DNA of 64,000 nt from positions 4,035,001 through 4,099,000 of the forward strand of contig CM055318.2 in NCBI GenBank assembly GCA_029255685.2. The letters run 5' to 3'. The position numbers and the translations under genes are program-made. This DNA is from Silene conica. Its lineage: Eukaryota; Streptophyta; Magnoliopsida; Caryophyllales; Caryophyllaceae. Under the pieces are notes generated by a model. The model was given only the letters and a program-made list of their open reading frames with translations, made no database searches and was not told the DNA's origin. Below, piece after piece: positions 21,960 to 32,928 of the stretch; position 1 is the first letter of the stretch; every line of letters starts with the position of its first letter.

Positions 21960-22353
21960 TATAATCCTAACTTTTCGAACACGAGCTGGTGATAACTTCA
22001 ATAAAAGTTGTCATGGTGGACAGGTTGTTTGCTCACGGCCAATACATATTTCACAGATTCATGTTAAAGAAGATTTTTATCTTTAAGTAAATTGAACCAA
22101 ATTATTAACAAAATAAAAAAAAAAAAGATTTTTATCTTTAAGTAAAAACTGATGTTTTACTAACAAAAAAATTGATTAATTGTCGATCCACAAATGGAGT
22201 CTAATAGTTAAAACTCGAGTGAAACTCCCAATGACCCAGCTTCATGCTTCACCAAAAGTAATATTGTGTCGGTAAAAGACATGAGACTAGGCCTTCTACA
22301 CATCGAACTTGTCACTTCTAGTTAACCTGATTCACGTGGCTGGTAGGCTATCG
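21960..22353. other. No gene recognised, AT-rich intergenic sequence
   Basis: The stretch between the outer Helitron end and the SINE at 22354 has no open frame of interest and no repeat that I can name, apart from a direct repeat of AAAGATTTTTATCTTTAAGT (22070-22143). Confidence 0.5.
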
Positions 22354-22484
22354 ATATACTTGGTTTTTTTTTGGTTCAATGAACGCACTATGTGAAAATC
22401 GAACCCCCGTCTTTATAATTAGGGTAAGAGAGCTCTTACGGTCTTACCACTTGAACTAACTACTGTTCTCAAAATATACTTGGT
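22354..22484 (-). mobile_element. tRNA-derived SINE with 11-bp target duplication
   Basis: ATATACTTGGT occurs at 22354-22364 and 22474-22484, framing a 109-bp body. Read on the minus strand the body has an A-box-like TTAGTTCAAGTGGTAAGAC, a B box GGGTTCGATTTTC, then ends in an A-run (the T-run at 22364-22372). Target duplication, Pol III promoter boxes and terminal A-run together identify a short SINE. It does not fold into a working tRNA. Confidence 0.8.
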
Positions 22485-22597
22485 AATGTGCACCAAAATA
22501 GACCCTTGCAAATTCCCTCATCATCTAACAAAACAAAATATATACAATTATTCAAGTAAAACCCGTTTTCATCTTAAAACAAATGAAGTGTATATTT

Positions 22598-22852
22598 TAC
22601 TCCCTCTGATCCCGACAAACAGTAACGGTTGTTTTTTGGCATTATTCAGGGTCGTAGGGAATCTTTTACCGTTAATTTATAAGACAAAATATATTAATGT
22701 GAAATCTTATTTGATTTATCGTCATGAATGCTATAAAAATATCAAATTTTTATAATTTTTAATAATGTGTAACTAAAGATATTCACGTTACAAAACGTAC
22801 CTCGACAACTGTGATAAATCAATCGTTACCTCTTATTTGGATCGGAGGAATA
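22598..22852. mobile_element. MITE, TACTCCCTCTGATCCCG ends
   Basis: The left end TACTCCCTCTGATCCCGACA pairs with the right end TTTGGATCGGAGGAATA, and internal GTAACGGTTG pairs with CAATCGTTACC. TA at both edges. No coding content. Confidence 0.6.
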
Positions 22853-23829
22853 ATGAAGTACAATTAGTCAATCCTATATTTAAGGTCATTTGCTCCATAT
22901 GTTGTCCACATTGCACGTGCATTCGCTCCAATAATCACCTTACATTTGGTTAACCTTAATCTATCAAAATCAAAATCAAAATCAAATCAAAGTTAGCTCA
23001 AGTGTACACTATCATTATGTAGTGTTTGACTTTAAATATGTTTTGTTTTTCTTTTTTATGATCAATATTTTAATGTCTAATTGTAAAATTAAACCGGATT
23101 TTAACTACCATAGAGTATATCACAATTCACAAATTCTTATTTGTGATGGGAATACCCGCAAGTTGCAATTTTTTGATGATTTTGATCTAATCAACAATTA
23201 TTGTTCCAACCTTGTAATTTAATCCCTTTTTATAATTTTTATTTTTATCGAGTAATGAGTATTATAATTTATTCATTTCACCATTTAACTAGATAGTGTC
23301 AATTTAATTCCCATAAAAAAGTGGATTACAATGACCAAATCGATTTCTAAATATTTTTTTTAATTAATAACCAAGTCTTAATATGGACTCTTACCAACGA
23401 TGTATAATATAATATACCAATAATGTCGAGACAAGATAATAATGACATGACCGTAGCTAAAGTTCATTTTTTCTCCGAGTATTTATTCGTAAGAGTAAAA
23501 GGTCGATAATCAGACCTCTATAAGAGCATTCAACATTAATTATTTGTTAATCATAATTTTTTTTTTTTTTTTTTGATTTTTTTAAAGGTGTTAATCATAA
23601 TTAAATAATGATGAAATTATTGCTCCACGAGTCGAGGAATAATGACACGGGACCTTGTTATGGTCGTGCAATTGTAGGAAGCTAAGATAGATTAATACAT
23701 ATCACATAATTGAGTCAACTAGTTGGAACTTGGAAGATAGACGATGATAAAATAACTGATATTGTGTAAGATAGCTTAAACTTAAACTTAAGACGAAAAA
23801 AAATATCAAAGTTTTATGATAAAAATAAT

Positions 23830-24018
23830 TACTCCCTCCAATTTTCTATGATGTTTTTTCTTTTTTTTCTTTTGAACAACTTTGTTTCTTTTGAACAACT
23901 TTGTGTGATTCAAAATCAATTTTGTGTGGGTCATGTATATTGTGTGGTCCAAATTGATTTCCTTATTTCTTTTGTCAAAATCAAAAGGGAACAACACATA
24001 AAGAAATTGGAGGGAGTA
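23830..24018. mobile_element. MITE, TACTCCCTCCAATTTTCT ends
   Basis: Same family as the element at 4485 in the PUB45-like intron. The ends are TACTCCCTCCAATTTTCTA and GAAATTGGAGGGAGTA. It holds a short internal duplication of TTTCTTTTGAACAACTTTG (about 23868-23904) absent from the other copy. Open frames here are shadows. The surroundings 22853-24668 show no gene. Confidence 0.75.
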
Positions 24019-26399
24019 TATAATAAAATATTATTGTTAAATTGTCATTTTTTAATAATAAACTGATTATCACATTTTATCGTAAAATGATTACCTTTTA
24101 TTCGTCTTCACCTTCAAACCGATACCGCGGTTTGAATGAAAATTTGCTATGATAAAAAAAGGGAAAAAAATGAGTGAGGCCAAGGAAATAAGTTATCCCA
24201 TTTGTACGGAAAAGTCTACGCTTAAATTAATGGCTAATACTTTGTACTTCATATGTGTTTATTATTAAGAACTTTGTATAATTTATATCTTTGACTTTAT
24301 TATTCAAATTTTATTTCCACAATCCATTTTTAACTATGGTTTCTATAAGAATTGATTTTTTCTTTTTTTGCATTTGCTTTACACGTATATTAAACATATT
24401 AAATAATTTAAAATAAAAAAAATGTCAAAGATAATGTGAGTGGCTCAATTATTATGGCTATTTTAAGTGTTGACTTTTGTTTTTTAAATGAGCAAGAAAA
24501 TAGACTATTGGACTGATTTTGTCAACAATATATTTGTATTTTAATTTTTTGGATCAACATAGAAATCTATTTGTACGTATATTAAACATTTTAGATTGTA
24601 TTAATTATTTAAAAATGTTGTGTGAGTCTCTAAGGCATAAAACGACGATAAGCGAATCAATCAATCAATCAATATATATATATAATTAAAGGAGACTTTT
24701 TTCTAAGCGCGTGGTAGTCTCCAACTTTTACAAAACACTATTATAAAAAATTAATTAATTACAATTTTCCTATTAGAAATAGAATATAATAAATTATTTA
24801 AAATTTTCATATTAGAATTAGGAATACATTTTCCTATTAGAAATAGGAAATAAATTAATTATCTACGATTTATTTATATTAGAAATTATCCATTAATATT
24901 TGTTCACTTATTATTAAATTAAAAAAAAAACCTTTGATATAGTTATAATATCCATTTTTATATTAAGTGTTAAATATGATAATTCACAACATAAAATGTT
25001 TGTTAAAGATTAACAATATAAAAAAATTGTAATAATGTCCGACTAAAAAATAGAGGCATTAGAAAGGCCAAAAGGCCCTAGACCGAGTTGGGTTGTGACA
25101 AATGTGCATACATAATACGTACTACATGAAATTTACTCATGCAAAGAGCAAAATAAACGCTAAAATGCGCCCCTACATTTTTTGTTATTTCTAATGCCAT
25201 CATGTTCAAATATGCATAATACCCAGTTTACTTTGTAAAAGACATATATTTCTCCTACTAATTTTAGAGTTAAAACCCTCTCTACACACTTCAACTTCTA
25301 TCGATAATTTATTACTATATTATTTACGTCCATTTTTTATTTTATAAAGTATATAAAAGTATATTAATCCAAACTTAAATACAATATTTACAAAATTATT
25401 GATAACTATAAAGTTTGATATCTATTTTTTAAGGCGTATTAAAAAGGTAAAAAAAGTTGATGCTAATTTGCGAAATGAAAGTATCATCTTATGGCAAATG
25501 AGTAAGTGTCTTAAAAACTTTACTGTGCAATTGTTTTACAATTGAAAGTAAAAATGGTGCCAAGCAAGAGTGATAAAATAATTCAGATAAGGGTTAAAGA
25601 TAAAATAGGTACATTATCATAAAAATATTGTATAAGGTTAGAGAGTCACTTTAAGCAACAATCAACATTAAAATAAAAGTCACAAAAAACACATAAAACG
25701 GTACTATTGAAGAATATAGACCAAACTAATTATGACAAAATTTAATGCATAAAAAACGGTATTATTCCATTATATGGAGCAAACTAATTATTGTTATGCT
25801 ATACCATTTTATTTTATTTTTGTAAATTGAGCACATTATTATTATTATAATTTAGGGAGAGATATAGATTGGGAAGGATGAAACATATTATTCATAAATA
25901 ATTTGATGCTATAAACACCCTTAGGCAAAAACATAAAAAAATTGAAAAAAATTAAAACTTGAAAGGGGTCACGCACTTAGCAACTCTTCTCTACTTATCT
26001 ACTGCATTAATATTCTAAATATAGTTTATGACAATTATGTTCTATTAAAAAAACAAAAATTGAATATACTACTTCGTATAATTTGTGATTTTTAGCCAAC
26101 ATATTTGAACTTAGATTTATATATTTAACTAAGAATATTAGTTATAATTACGATAAAGATAGAGTTTGATCTATAACTTAGAGTTAAAAAAAACTCAATT
26201 TTTTTTTTATAATATACTGTACTAATTAAAGGGTCATAATGTAAAATAGGAAATTACACCTCAGTCTACTATTTCAATATGTCGACAATTAACACTCAAA
26301 ATAACACATTTGTTATTTAAATAGTGTAAAAACTCTCAAAATGCTAAAAAATGTTCAATCTGCCGTTATCAAACTAAACCTAAGTTTCTGCATTTTGTT

Positions 26400-27660
26400 G
26401 TCATGTTCAACTTCACTTTTATGGGATGTAAAAAAGAGGTTTTGAAAGTAGAGGTTAGTTTTTTGTTAGGTGGATGAACTTTTCAAAAAGAGAAATGACT
26501 TTTGGGGGTTAAGTGTGGGTGCTTCGCGAAAGAAAGGTAACTTGGATATTTTAGGTTTATCGAGGCTAAGAGAAGAGTGTCAATAATGAGTTAGATGGTT
26601 GCTTGAGATAGTAATAAGGCTAACTGCATCGAATTTGGTGGTAGTTAATTTCATTGTAGGTGTAGATCGAGGGGATGGAAGCAGGATGGGTGAAAACTTT
26701 GAATTTTAGACCGTTTTATTTGTGAACCGAAGGTTTTTAGTAGTGGGTTAAGGGTCGTTTCGAGAGGGAACGTGGATAATTGCGGCGAGTTGGTTGGTTA
26801 AATTTTTTTCCTTACTAGATTTATAAAGAGGACCATAATCATAAGAAAAAATTTGAAGTAAAAGAGATAATAAAAGTGAGATGGAGAGAGTACAATATGA
26901 TATATTTATGCAAAATGAAATAAATAGCAAACTTCGTATCTATATATAATATTAAAAATTATTTGATTACCAACATAGTACTCGAACACTTTGTTTGAGT
27001 ATCAGAAATGAGGCAGTGAGAGGGGATGAAAAAACAGGGAAGGGAAAAGACTAGGAACGGAGAGAGGGGGAGAAATAAGGAAGATTATTTCTTAAACTTT
27101 TCTTTGTTGAAAGAGAAATAAATTGTCTTTGATAAGGGTGACGAGGATCCAATTGGTGTAAGGGATTGGTGTTTTATGGAGCTGAATGCGATTTAGGATT
27201 GACGTAAAACATGTAGCAAGATAGTGGTAGTTGATTGAAGGTTGTTTCAAGTAGTAAGAACGAATAAGGTGTCCTCGATGTTCTATTTTGAGGGTAAATT
27301 TAGGGGGGTGGTGGTGGGGGGAAGGAGTGTACATTGGTGGAGGGTGTTAAGTTTGTTAATGATAGTGATCAAGAATTAAGGTTATTTATCAATAAAATAT
27401 TACTTGCATAAAATAAATAGGGATCATGAACAATGGCAAGAAACCTCTACAAATCATATGAATTAACATGCTTAATTTTCGACTCCATAGATCCAAAGTA
27501 AATCTTAATCCTAAGAACATTGTCAAGAGTAAGAGTTAGTTTTCATTGGATGATGGATTTTTTAGAGGCAGAGGTTTAGTTTTTCACTTGGTTGAATAAA
27601 TTTGAGATAAGTTTTGCAGAAGGATCTTTCAAGGTATGAGGTTGTTTTAGATCATGTGTG
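26400..27660. other. G-rich, AT-poor block inside the Helitron, source unknown
   Basis: This block differs from its AT-rich surroundings: purine-rich on the plus strand, with words such as GGATGAACTTTTCAAAAAGA and GCAGAGGTTTAGTTTTTCAC that partly repeat near 27560. It has stop codons in all frames. Helitrons often carry host gene pieces, so a captured and decayed fragment is possible, but I recognise no protein in any frame. Confidence 0.3.
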
Positions 27661-27711
27661 AATAAAGAATAAAAATAGGGGTTTGCGAGAAATATTTTGT
27701 TTCAAACCAGA

Positions 27712-28446
27712 CAGGGGCGTCTCAAACTTTTGGGAGGCCCTGTGCTAGAAAATCGATATCGTTCATAAAATTATTTTTTTATTATACAAGTATGCTATTT
27801 TGCGGTCATCTTTAAAGGATAATACTTAATGAAGGTATGAATGAATATTAATTTTACCGTTCTCCATCCATCGGGCAAAATTATATCCTTATCCACCAAT
27901 AATCCACCCTATTATGATACTATCCATTGCGCCTAAAGGTTTTGAAACTCATTCCGCAAATATATATAATTCTATAATGATACCAAGTGGAACACATTTT
28001 TAACGATTTATGAAAATACTCGCTTCTTAAAAAATTATTTTCAATGTGTTAAATAAGAAAATAATGTTATCCCAACTCATAATTATATGAAAATGACTAA
28101 ATAATTAATGAGGAGCTATAATTTTCTAAAAGATAATTAATAATATGGTTAAAAAAAAAAAGAAAAGGGAAAGACGAAAACAAACATAACAATGTAACGC
28201 AAACAATGAAAAACGTGAACTGAAAAACTAAATGTTCAAAAATAAAGCTGTTGGGAATCGAACCTGTGAAGGCTGACTGTTCACATGAGAATCTAAGACT
28301 TGTGACAATAACCACTAGACCACATTCTATTCATGGCTTCAATTCATTGTTTATTGTATATATACTTGAATCTATTTTAACGAGGCCCATCCAAGTTGGA
28401 GGCCCGGTTCTTGGGCTCCGCCTGAACCGGGCCTTAGCCGCCACTG
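27712..28446. mobile_element. hAT-type non-autonomous element nested in the Helitron
   Basis: It starts CAGGGGCGTCTC and ends GCCGCCACTG, imperfect inverted ends (CAGGGGCGTCT against CAGTGGCGGCT). The 8-bp AAACCAGA flanks both sides exactly (27704-27711 and 28447-28454), the duplication size of hAT elements. It has GGCCC-rich subterminal sequence at both ends and no transposase. A tRNA-like segment lies inside at about 28249-28325. Confidence 0.8.
28249..28325 (-). repeat. tRNA-like (SINE-type) segment
   Basis: On the minus strand, TGTGGTCTAGTGGTTATTG (A-box-like) and ACAGGTTCGATTCCCAACAG (B-box-like) lie about 45 bases apart. The arms do not close an acceptor stem, so this is a SINE or tRNA-derived remnant rather than a tRNA gene. 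No target duplication was found. Confidence 0.5.
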
Positions 28447-29224
28447 AAACCAGAAAATGGGGCAAGATTGGGGTGGTTGGTTGAGTTAATATTATGCGCG
28501 AAAATTGATTGGGGAGAAAATCATGTTGAGTTTGCAAAAGGTATATCTTAATTATTGCATGCACTGGTATGAACAGTATCATTAAACAACGGAAGAATAG
28601 ATCATTTTATCGGAGAGTAAATCAGGTGTCGATTTCCGGCATAATGAATGATTATGGTGGTTGTAGTGTTATCTAGCCTAATGATTGTTTTTTGGGGGAT
28701 GGGGGTGGGGTGGGGTGGTCATAAGCAGTCGTAGCCATGGGCGTTGTAGCTTCATTCACATTCAAGAATACGTTTATAGTTTGACCGGGAGATATAACAA
28801 TGTAACAACTTCTGAATGTTTTTGCATAGCTGCCATTTGATCGAACAATGATTAGTTATGGTTTGTTATTCCAAAGAATTAAGGAGATTTGTTACATCAT
28901 TGAGCTGATTATGTAAAGTAGATATTAATGGTTTTCGGAGTTTCATTTGTATAAATTTTATCTTGATTTTTTTTCCTAATAAAAAATATTTATTAATTAA
29001 GCATTCATTTATATTCATGTCAATATCATGTTGACGGGAGTTATTTGTTGGTCCTGCGGCATATATAAAATCTTACATATAAACTATGTACCATATCCCA
29101 ATTTATCGTTAAATTTATCACACATTATTTTAGTATCCGTGCAACGCACGGGCAAAAAAACTAGTTTATATAATTCAAGATAACTATAACCATACATAAT
29201 TATAATTCTAACACATTAAAAACT

Positions 29225-30698
29225 GAACTTTTTGACGGAATGGGGCTTTTAACTAAACTTTTTCTCGCTTTGGGGCCCATTTGAAAGTATTTTTTCCAAA
29301 TGGGTCCACGTCATCACTTTTAATTTTTTTTCAGTTTTTTGTACAAAGCCGTCACTTTAGGTAGCGGCTTTACCTGTATTGATTAAAAAAAAAAAGCAAA
29401 ACAATAGTGAGCATTAAATTTGTGAAATAGCGGAAAAGAGACAAGCCGCTACCCTATCTAGCGGCTTGCTTCTTTCTAACGTCTGATCATTACCATTTGT
29501 CCAGACCCTTTTTCTTTCTTTAATTGCCAAAGAGGGAGGAGTAGATGAGGAACGAAGGGGTCTCCAATCTCTACTTTCTCACAAATTCCCATCAAATAAC
29601 TCTCCTCCTTCTCTGTTTGATCTATTTGATCATCTTAATCATAACTGTGTTCATCATCAACAACATTATTATCATGCATTTGATCATGTTAAAATACGGA
29701 TAAGGAGATGGCAGCGGTGGTGGAGAAGGCGATGCAACTCGAGCTAGTTGAGGAGTTTGTTGTACTAATTTTGCATCATTCGAGTCCAAACTTCCCGCCT
29801 CAATCAGCATTCCACACAACTCCTGCACGGACTTTCAAGGCTCATACCAGATCCCATTTTTTTCGAGTCTCCTCTGATGTTGTAGTACTGAAGGTTTTCG
29901 AGGTGAATGCCGAGCTAACTGTCATACTTTTCAATTTTCCGACCTCCATCCGTTGATTTAGGGAAGTTGTGATTGATTTGGGGATGCAAGATTGATTTGG
30001 GGAAGTTGTGATTTAAATTGGGGATTTGATTGATGTATATCTAGAATTGAACAAATCCTAGAGTTTGGGTAGCGGCTTGTTTGGGTATTTGATTGATTTG
30101 GGGAAGATGCATCTCTAAAGAGACTAGTGTCTACTCTATCATACTCCCTCCTATTCCGAATAAATGTCACATTTGCCATTTTCGTCTATTCACCTAATTG
30201 TCACATATTCCATTTTAGGACATTGTTTATACTTATTTTATTCACTCTAACCCACAATAATACCACACCTTACCCCACAACACTACTTATTTTAATCACC
30301 TCTACTCACAATAATAATCAATAATACATTCTCTCTCTCCAATCTTCCCACCCCACACATTACTTTACATTAAACAAATGAATTCCTTAATTCCCGTACC
30401 AAACCCGAAATGTGACAGTTATTGGGAATAGAAGGGAGTACAAGAAAAGGCAAGCCGCTAGTTTGGGTAGCGGCTTGTCATTTTCTCTCGGTTTCGATTT
30501 CACGAATTTAATACTCCCTATTGTTTTGCTTTTTTTTTAATCAATACAGGTAAAACCGCTACCTAAAGTGACGGCTTTGTACAAAAAATTGAAAAAAAAT
30601 TAAAAGTGATGACGTGGACCCATTTGGAAGAAATACTTTCAAATGGGCCCCAAAGCGAGAAAAAGTTTAGTTAAAAGCCTCATTCCGTCAAAAAGTTC
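29225..30698. mobile_element. Long-TIR Mutator-like non-autonomous element
   Basis: About 185 bp at each end are inverted copies: GAACTTTTTGACGGAATG and onward at 29225, returning as CATTCCGTCAAAAAGTTC at 30698, through CTTTGGGGCCCATTTGAAAG and GTAGCGGCTTTACC. TTAAAAACT lies at 29216-29224 and again at 30700-30708, a 9-bp duplication with one extra base at the right, as for Mutator-like elements. The motif GTAGCGGCTT recurs inside on both strands. No transposase. A smaller MITE sits inside at 30142-30440. Confidence 0.75.
30142..30440. mobile_element. MITE, TACTCCCTCCTATTCCGAAT ends
   Basis: The left end TACTCCCTCCTATTCCGAA and right end TTGGGAATAGAAGGGAGTA are inverted copies. Inner TGTCACATTTGCC pairs with AAATGTGACAGTT. 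TA at both edges fits a Stowaway-type insertion. It lies inside the Mutator-like element. Confidence 0.75.
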
Positions 30699-30813
30699 CT
30701 TAAAAACTCAAAAAATTGTCCATGTTGGATATATACATCGTGAGGTGAGGGCGGGGGCAATGTTTTACAGGTTATAAGGACTATACATATTACAAACAAA
30801 AGTAATCAAATAA

Positions 30814-30896
30814 GCTGGTTTGCCCGAGTGGTTAAGGGGGAAGACTTAAGATCTTCTGCACATAAGTGCGCGTGGGTTCGAACCCCACAGCCAGCA
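30814..30896 (+). tRNA. tRNA-Leu (anticodon UAA)
   Basis: An 83-base sequence without CCA or intron. The acceptor stem GCTGGTT pairs with AGCCAGC (one G-U) plus discriminator A. The D-arm region is TGCCCGAGTGGTTAAGGGGG, the A box. The anticodon arm is GAAGA-CTTAAGA-TCTTC with UAA in the loop. A long variable arm TGCACATAAGTGCG marks a class II tRNA. The T arm is GTGGG-TTCGAAC-CCCAC, with the B box. A TTTT Pol III terminator follows at 30897-30900. Class II shape, UAA anticodon and A73 fit leucine. It stands alone in this window. Confidence 0.97.
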
Positions 30897-31610
30897 TTTT
30901 TCATTTTTAGCCACTTCTAATCAAAGTAACCCAGATGCCTTAGAACACGTATTGATTTTGCTTCGTTTTGTATTTCTTTTTTAGCCATAACTAATCAAAG
31001 TAACCCAAATGACCTAAAACACGTATAACTTTTGTCCTAAAATACTCAATTACGTTACACTAAAATAAATTGTTTATTTAATACACTCCTTCTTAAGTAG
31101 TTCATTAGTTAATTTCTCAAAATATTCGAGAATAGAACTCTATAGACAACAACTGAAAAACACATCTGAACCTGACCCGATACTCAAAATGTCCCAATCA
31201 GTCTTAAAATGTGTCACAAATCCAAAATGACTCCGCATAAAAGTCATCCCTTTCTCACAAACATCGAATAAATTATCCTACTTTACACCATAGTCGATCT
31301 GTTGAAACTATCTGCAAAAATGTCGTTTAGATTAAAACTATTTTGGGAAAGAAAAAAAAGCAAAATATTGGTTGAAAAGTAGTATATAATGAGTTGGACC
31401 CATTTTATGTAAATATTTTGAAATAAACCATATTTTTGTAACTAGTTTCCATTTAAACCCTATTTTAGTAAAAAAAACTTCGATTTATTTCATAAAAAAG
31501 TTTACCCATTCAATTTTAGTTGATACAGCGTATCGTCCATCAATTTCAGAATTCTCAACACGTTAACCCGTTTCAAACCCGATACTCAATTTATCACCGA
31601 GACTCACAGC

Positions 31611-31774
31611 TAAGGCCCAGCTCGTGTCCGACCCAAGCCCTTCCAATAGGAAGCCTAAACAGAGAAAAAAACATACTCTGATTTTTAAAACAAAAGAGGT
31701 AGTTTTCTGCGCAAGAAACCTTCGATTGATTTTTAAAACAAGAGAGGTAGTTTTCTGCGCAAGAAACCTTCGAT
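31611..31774 (+). promoter_or_regulatory. Proteasome beta-5 promoter with 48-bp tandem duplication
   Basis: GGCCCA (31614-31619, reading TGGGCC on the other strand) is a site II/TCP-type element that also holds TGGGC, the core reported for proteasome-regulating NAC binding. Downstream, GATTTTTAAAACA(A)AAGAGG...GAAACCTTCGAT is repeated head to tail at 31680-31727 and 31728-31774 with one mismatch. The 5' UTR exon follows and ends at a GT donor at 31852. Functional roles are inference from motif and position. Confidence 0.5.
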
Positions 31775-32928
31775 ATATATTCGACTGTACTAAATTTGAG
31801 CAATTTCCTTCAGTTTTTTCCCTATTCTCTCTCAACAATCTCCGTTACAAGGTATGTTCTTATGTCTAAGCATTCGCTAACTATTACATTATTGTTTATC
31901 AATCATATTATTAACTTGAATGATCGTAGTTTATTTTTTTTGGTATAATTGTAATCAGTGTTAATTTAGCTTAATTGCTTTTTATATGTTTTAAAAACCC
32001 TAGAATAAGATGAATTATACGTTTGCTAGTGTTTGTAATTCACTAATTTGTGAGTTGATTTCAGTTTCGTTTTGTGTAATTAGGGTTTTGGTTAGACGTT
32101 GAGTGTACTTGATTAGAATTCATGAGCCAAATAAATTTACATGTTTAGGAAGACGACAGCGGAGTTGTTGTCAAATGTCGATAAACTTGGTTGGGTGATC
32201 AATGTGAGTAGATGCCGGGATTTGTGACTTGAACTCGGCTAGCACATTGATCTTTTGAGATTGTTGGTACTTGGTAGGAGGTTCTGTTTATGATTGCATT
32301 CTGGTAGTTGGGTTTGATTTGGATTTTTTCGGGGTAGGAGACGGTGTAGGAACATAACATTCAAGGTTAGAGAACACATGAGCCAAAGAAATCTATTGGA
32401 AAATGTAACGGTGTTTTTGTCGTTGAACTTGGTCGCATCATCAATGTGTGTAGATGTCAGTGTTTATGGCTTACAATCGGCTAATTTCTTGAACTTCTGA
32501 GGTTGTTGAAAGGGGTTTTGTTTGTGATGGTATTCTGGTATTTGTCTGTAATTGGGATTTAGGACAAGGGTTTAGGGACATAACAAAGACGGGCAGTGAC
32601 GCAATAAAAGGATCGATAAAGAAGGGTAAGGAAAATTGTTTCGGGTGTTTGGGGAGCTTATATTTGTGGACCTGTGGTTACAGAGCCTATAACAGGACAC
32701 TATCTTGTTCATGGCGGTTTTACTGAATGTCAGGGAAAAACTTTTTAGTTTTGTTTTTGTAGAAGCTTTCAATGTCTTTAGGGACTGAAATCTGTTGAAT
32801 TTTCGAACTGTTAACTTACACAGTATTAAGAGTTTAAGACACTGATAAGTATCTTACATCACTGCGGTTTTGGTCTTTATTTGATGGTTTTTATTCCCGT
32901 TTTCCTGTCCAAAATGCAGAATAACAAG

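Larger units (their letters stand above)
24669..29164 (+). mobile_element. Helitron, 4.5 kb, non-autonomous
   Basis: The 5' end is TCAATATATATATATAATTA followed by AAAGGAGAC, with A before it. A GGAGAC...GTCTCC inverted pair follows within 35 bases. The 3' end has hairpin CCGTGC-AAC-GCACGG (29137-29151), GCAAAAAAA, then CTAG at 29161-29164 with T outside. Start, hairpin, CTAG and A/T flanks fit a Helitron. No Rep/helicase is found. The interior has an AT-poor middle section (26400-27660) of unknown source and a hAT-type insertion (27712-28446). Confidence 0.65.

Noticed and set aside
28249..28325. A minus-strand tRNA gene
   Set aside because: A- and B-box-like words are present, but no acceptor stem or normal anticodon arm closes.
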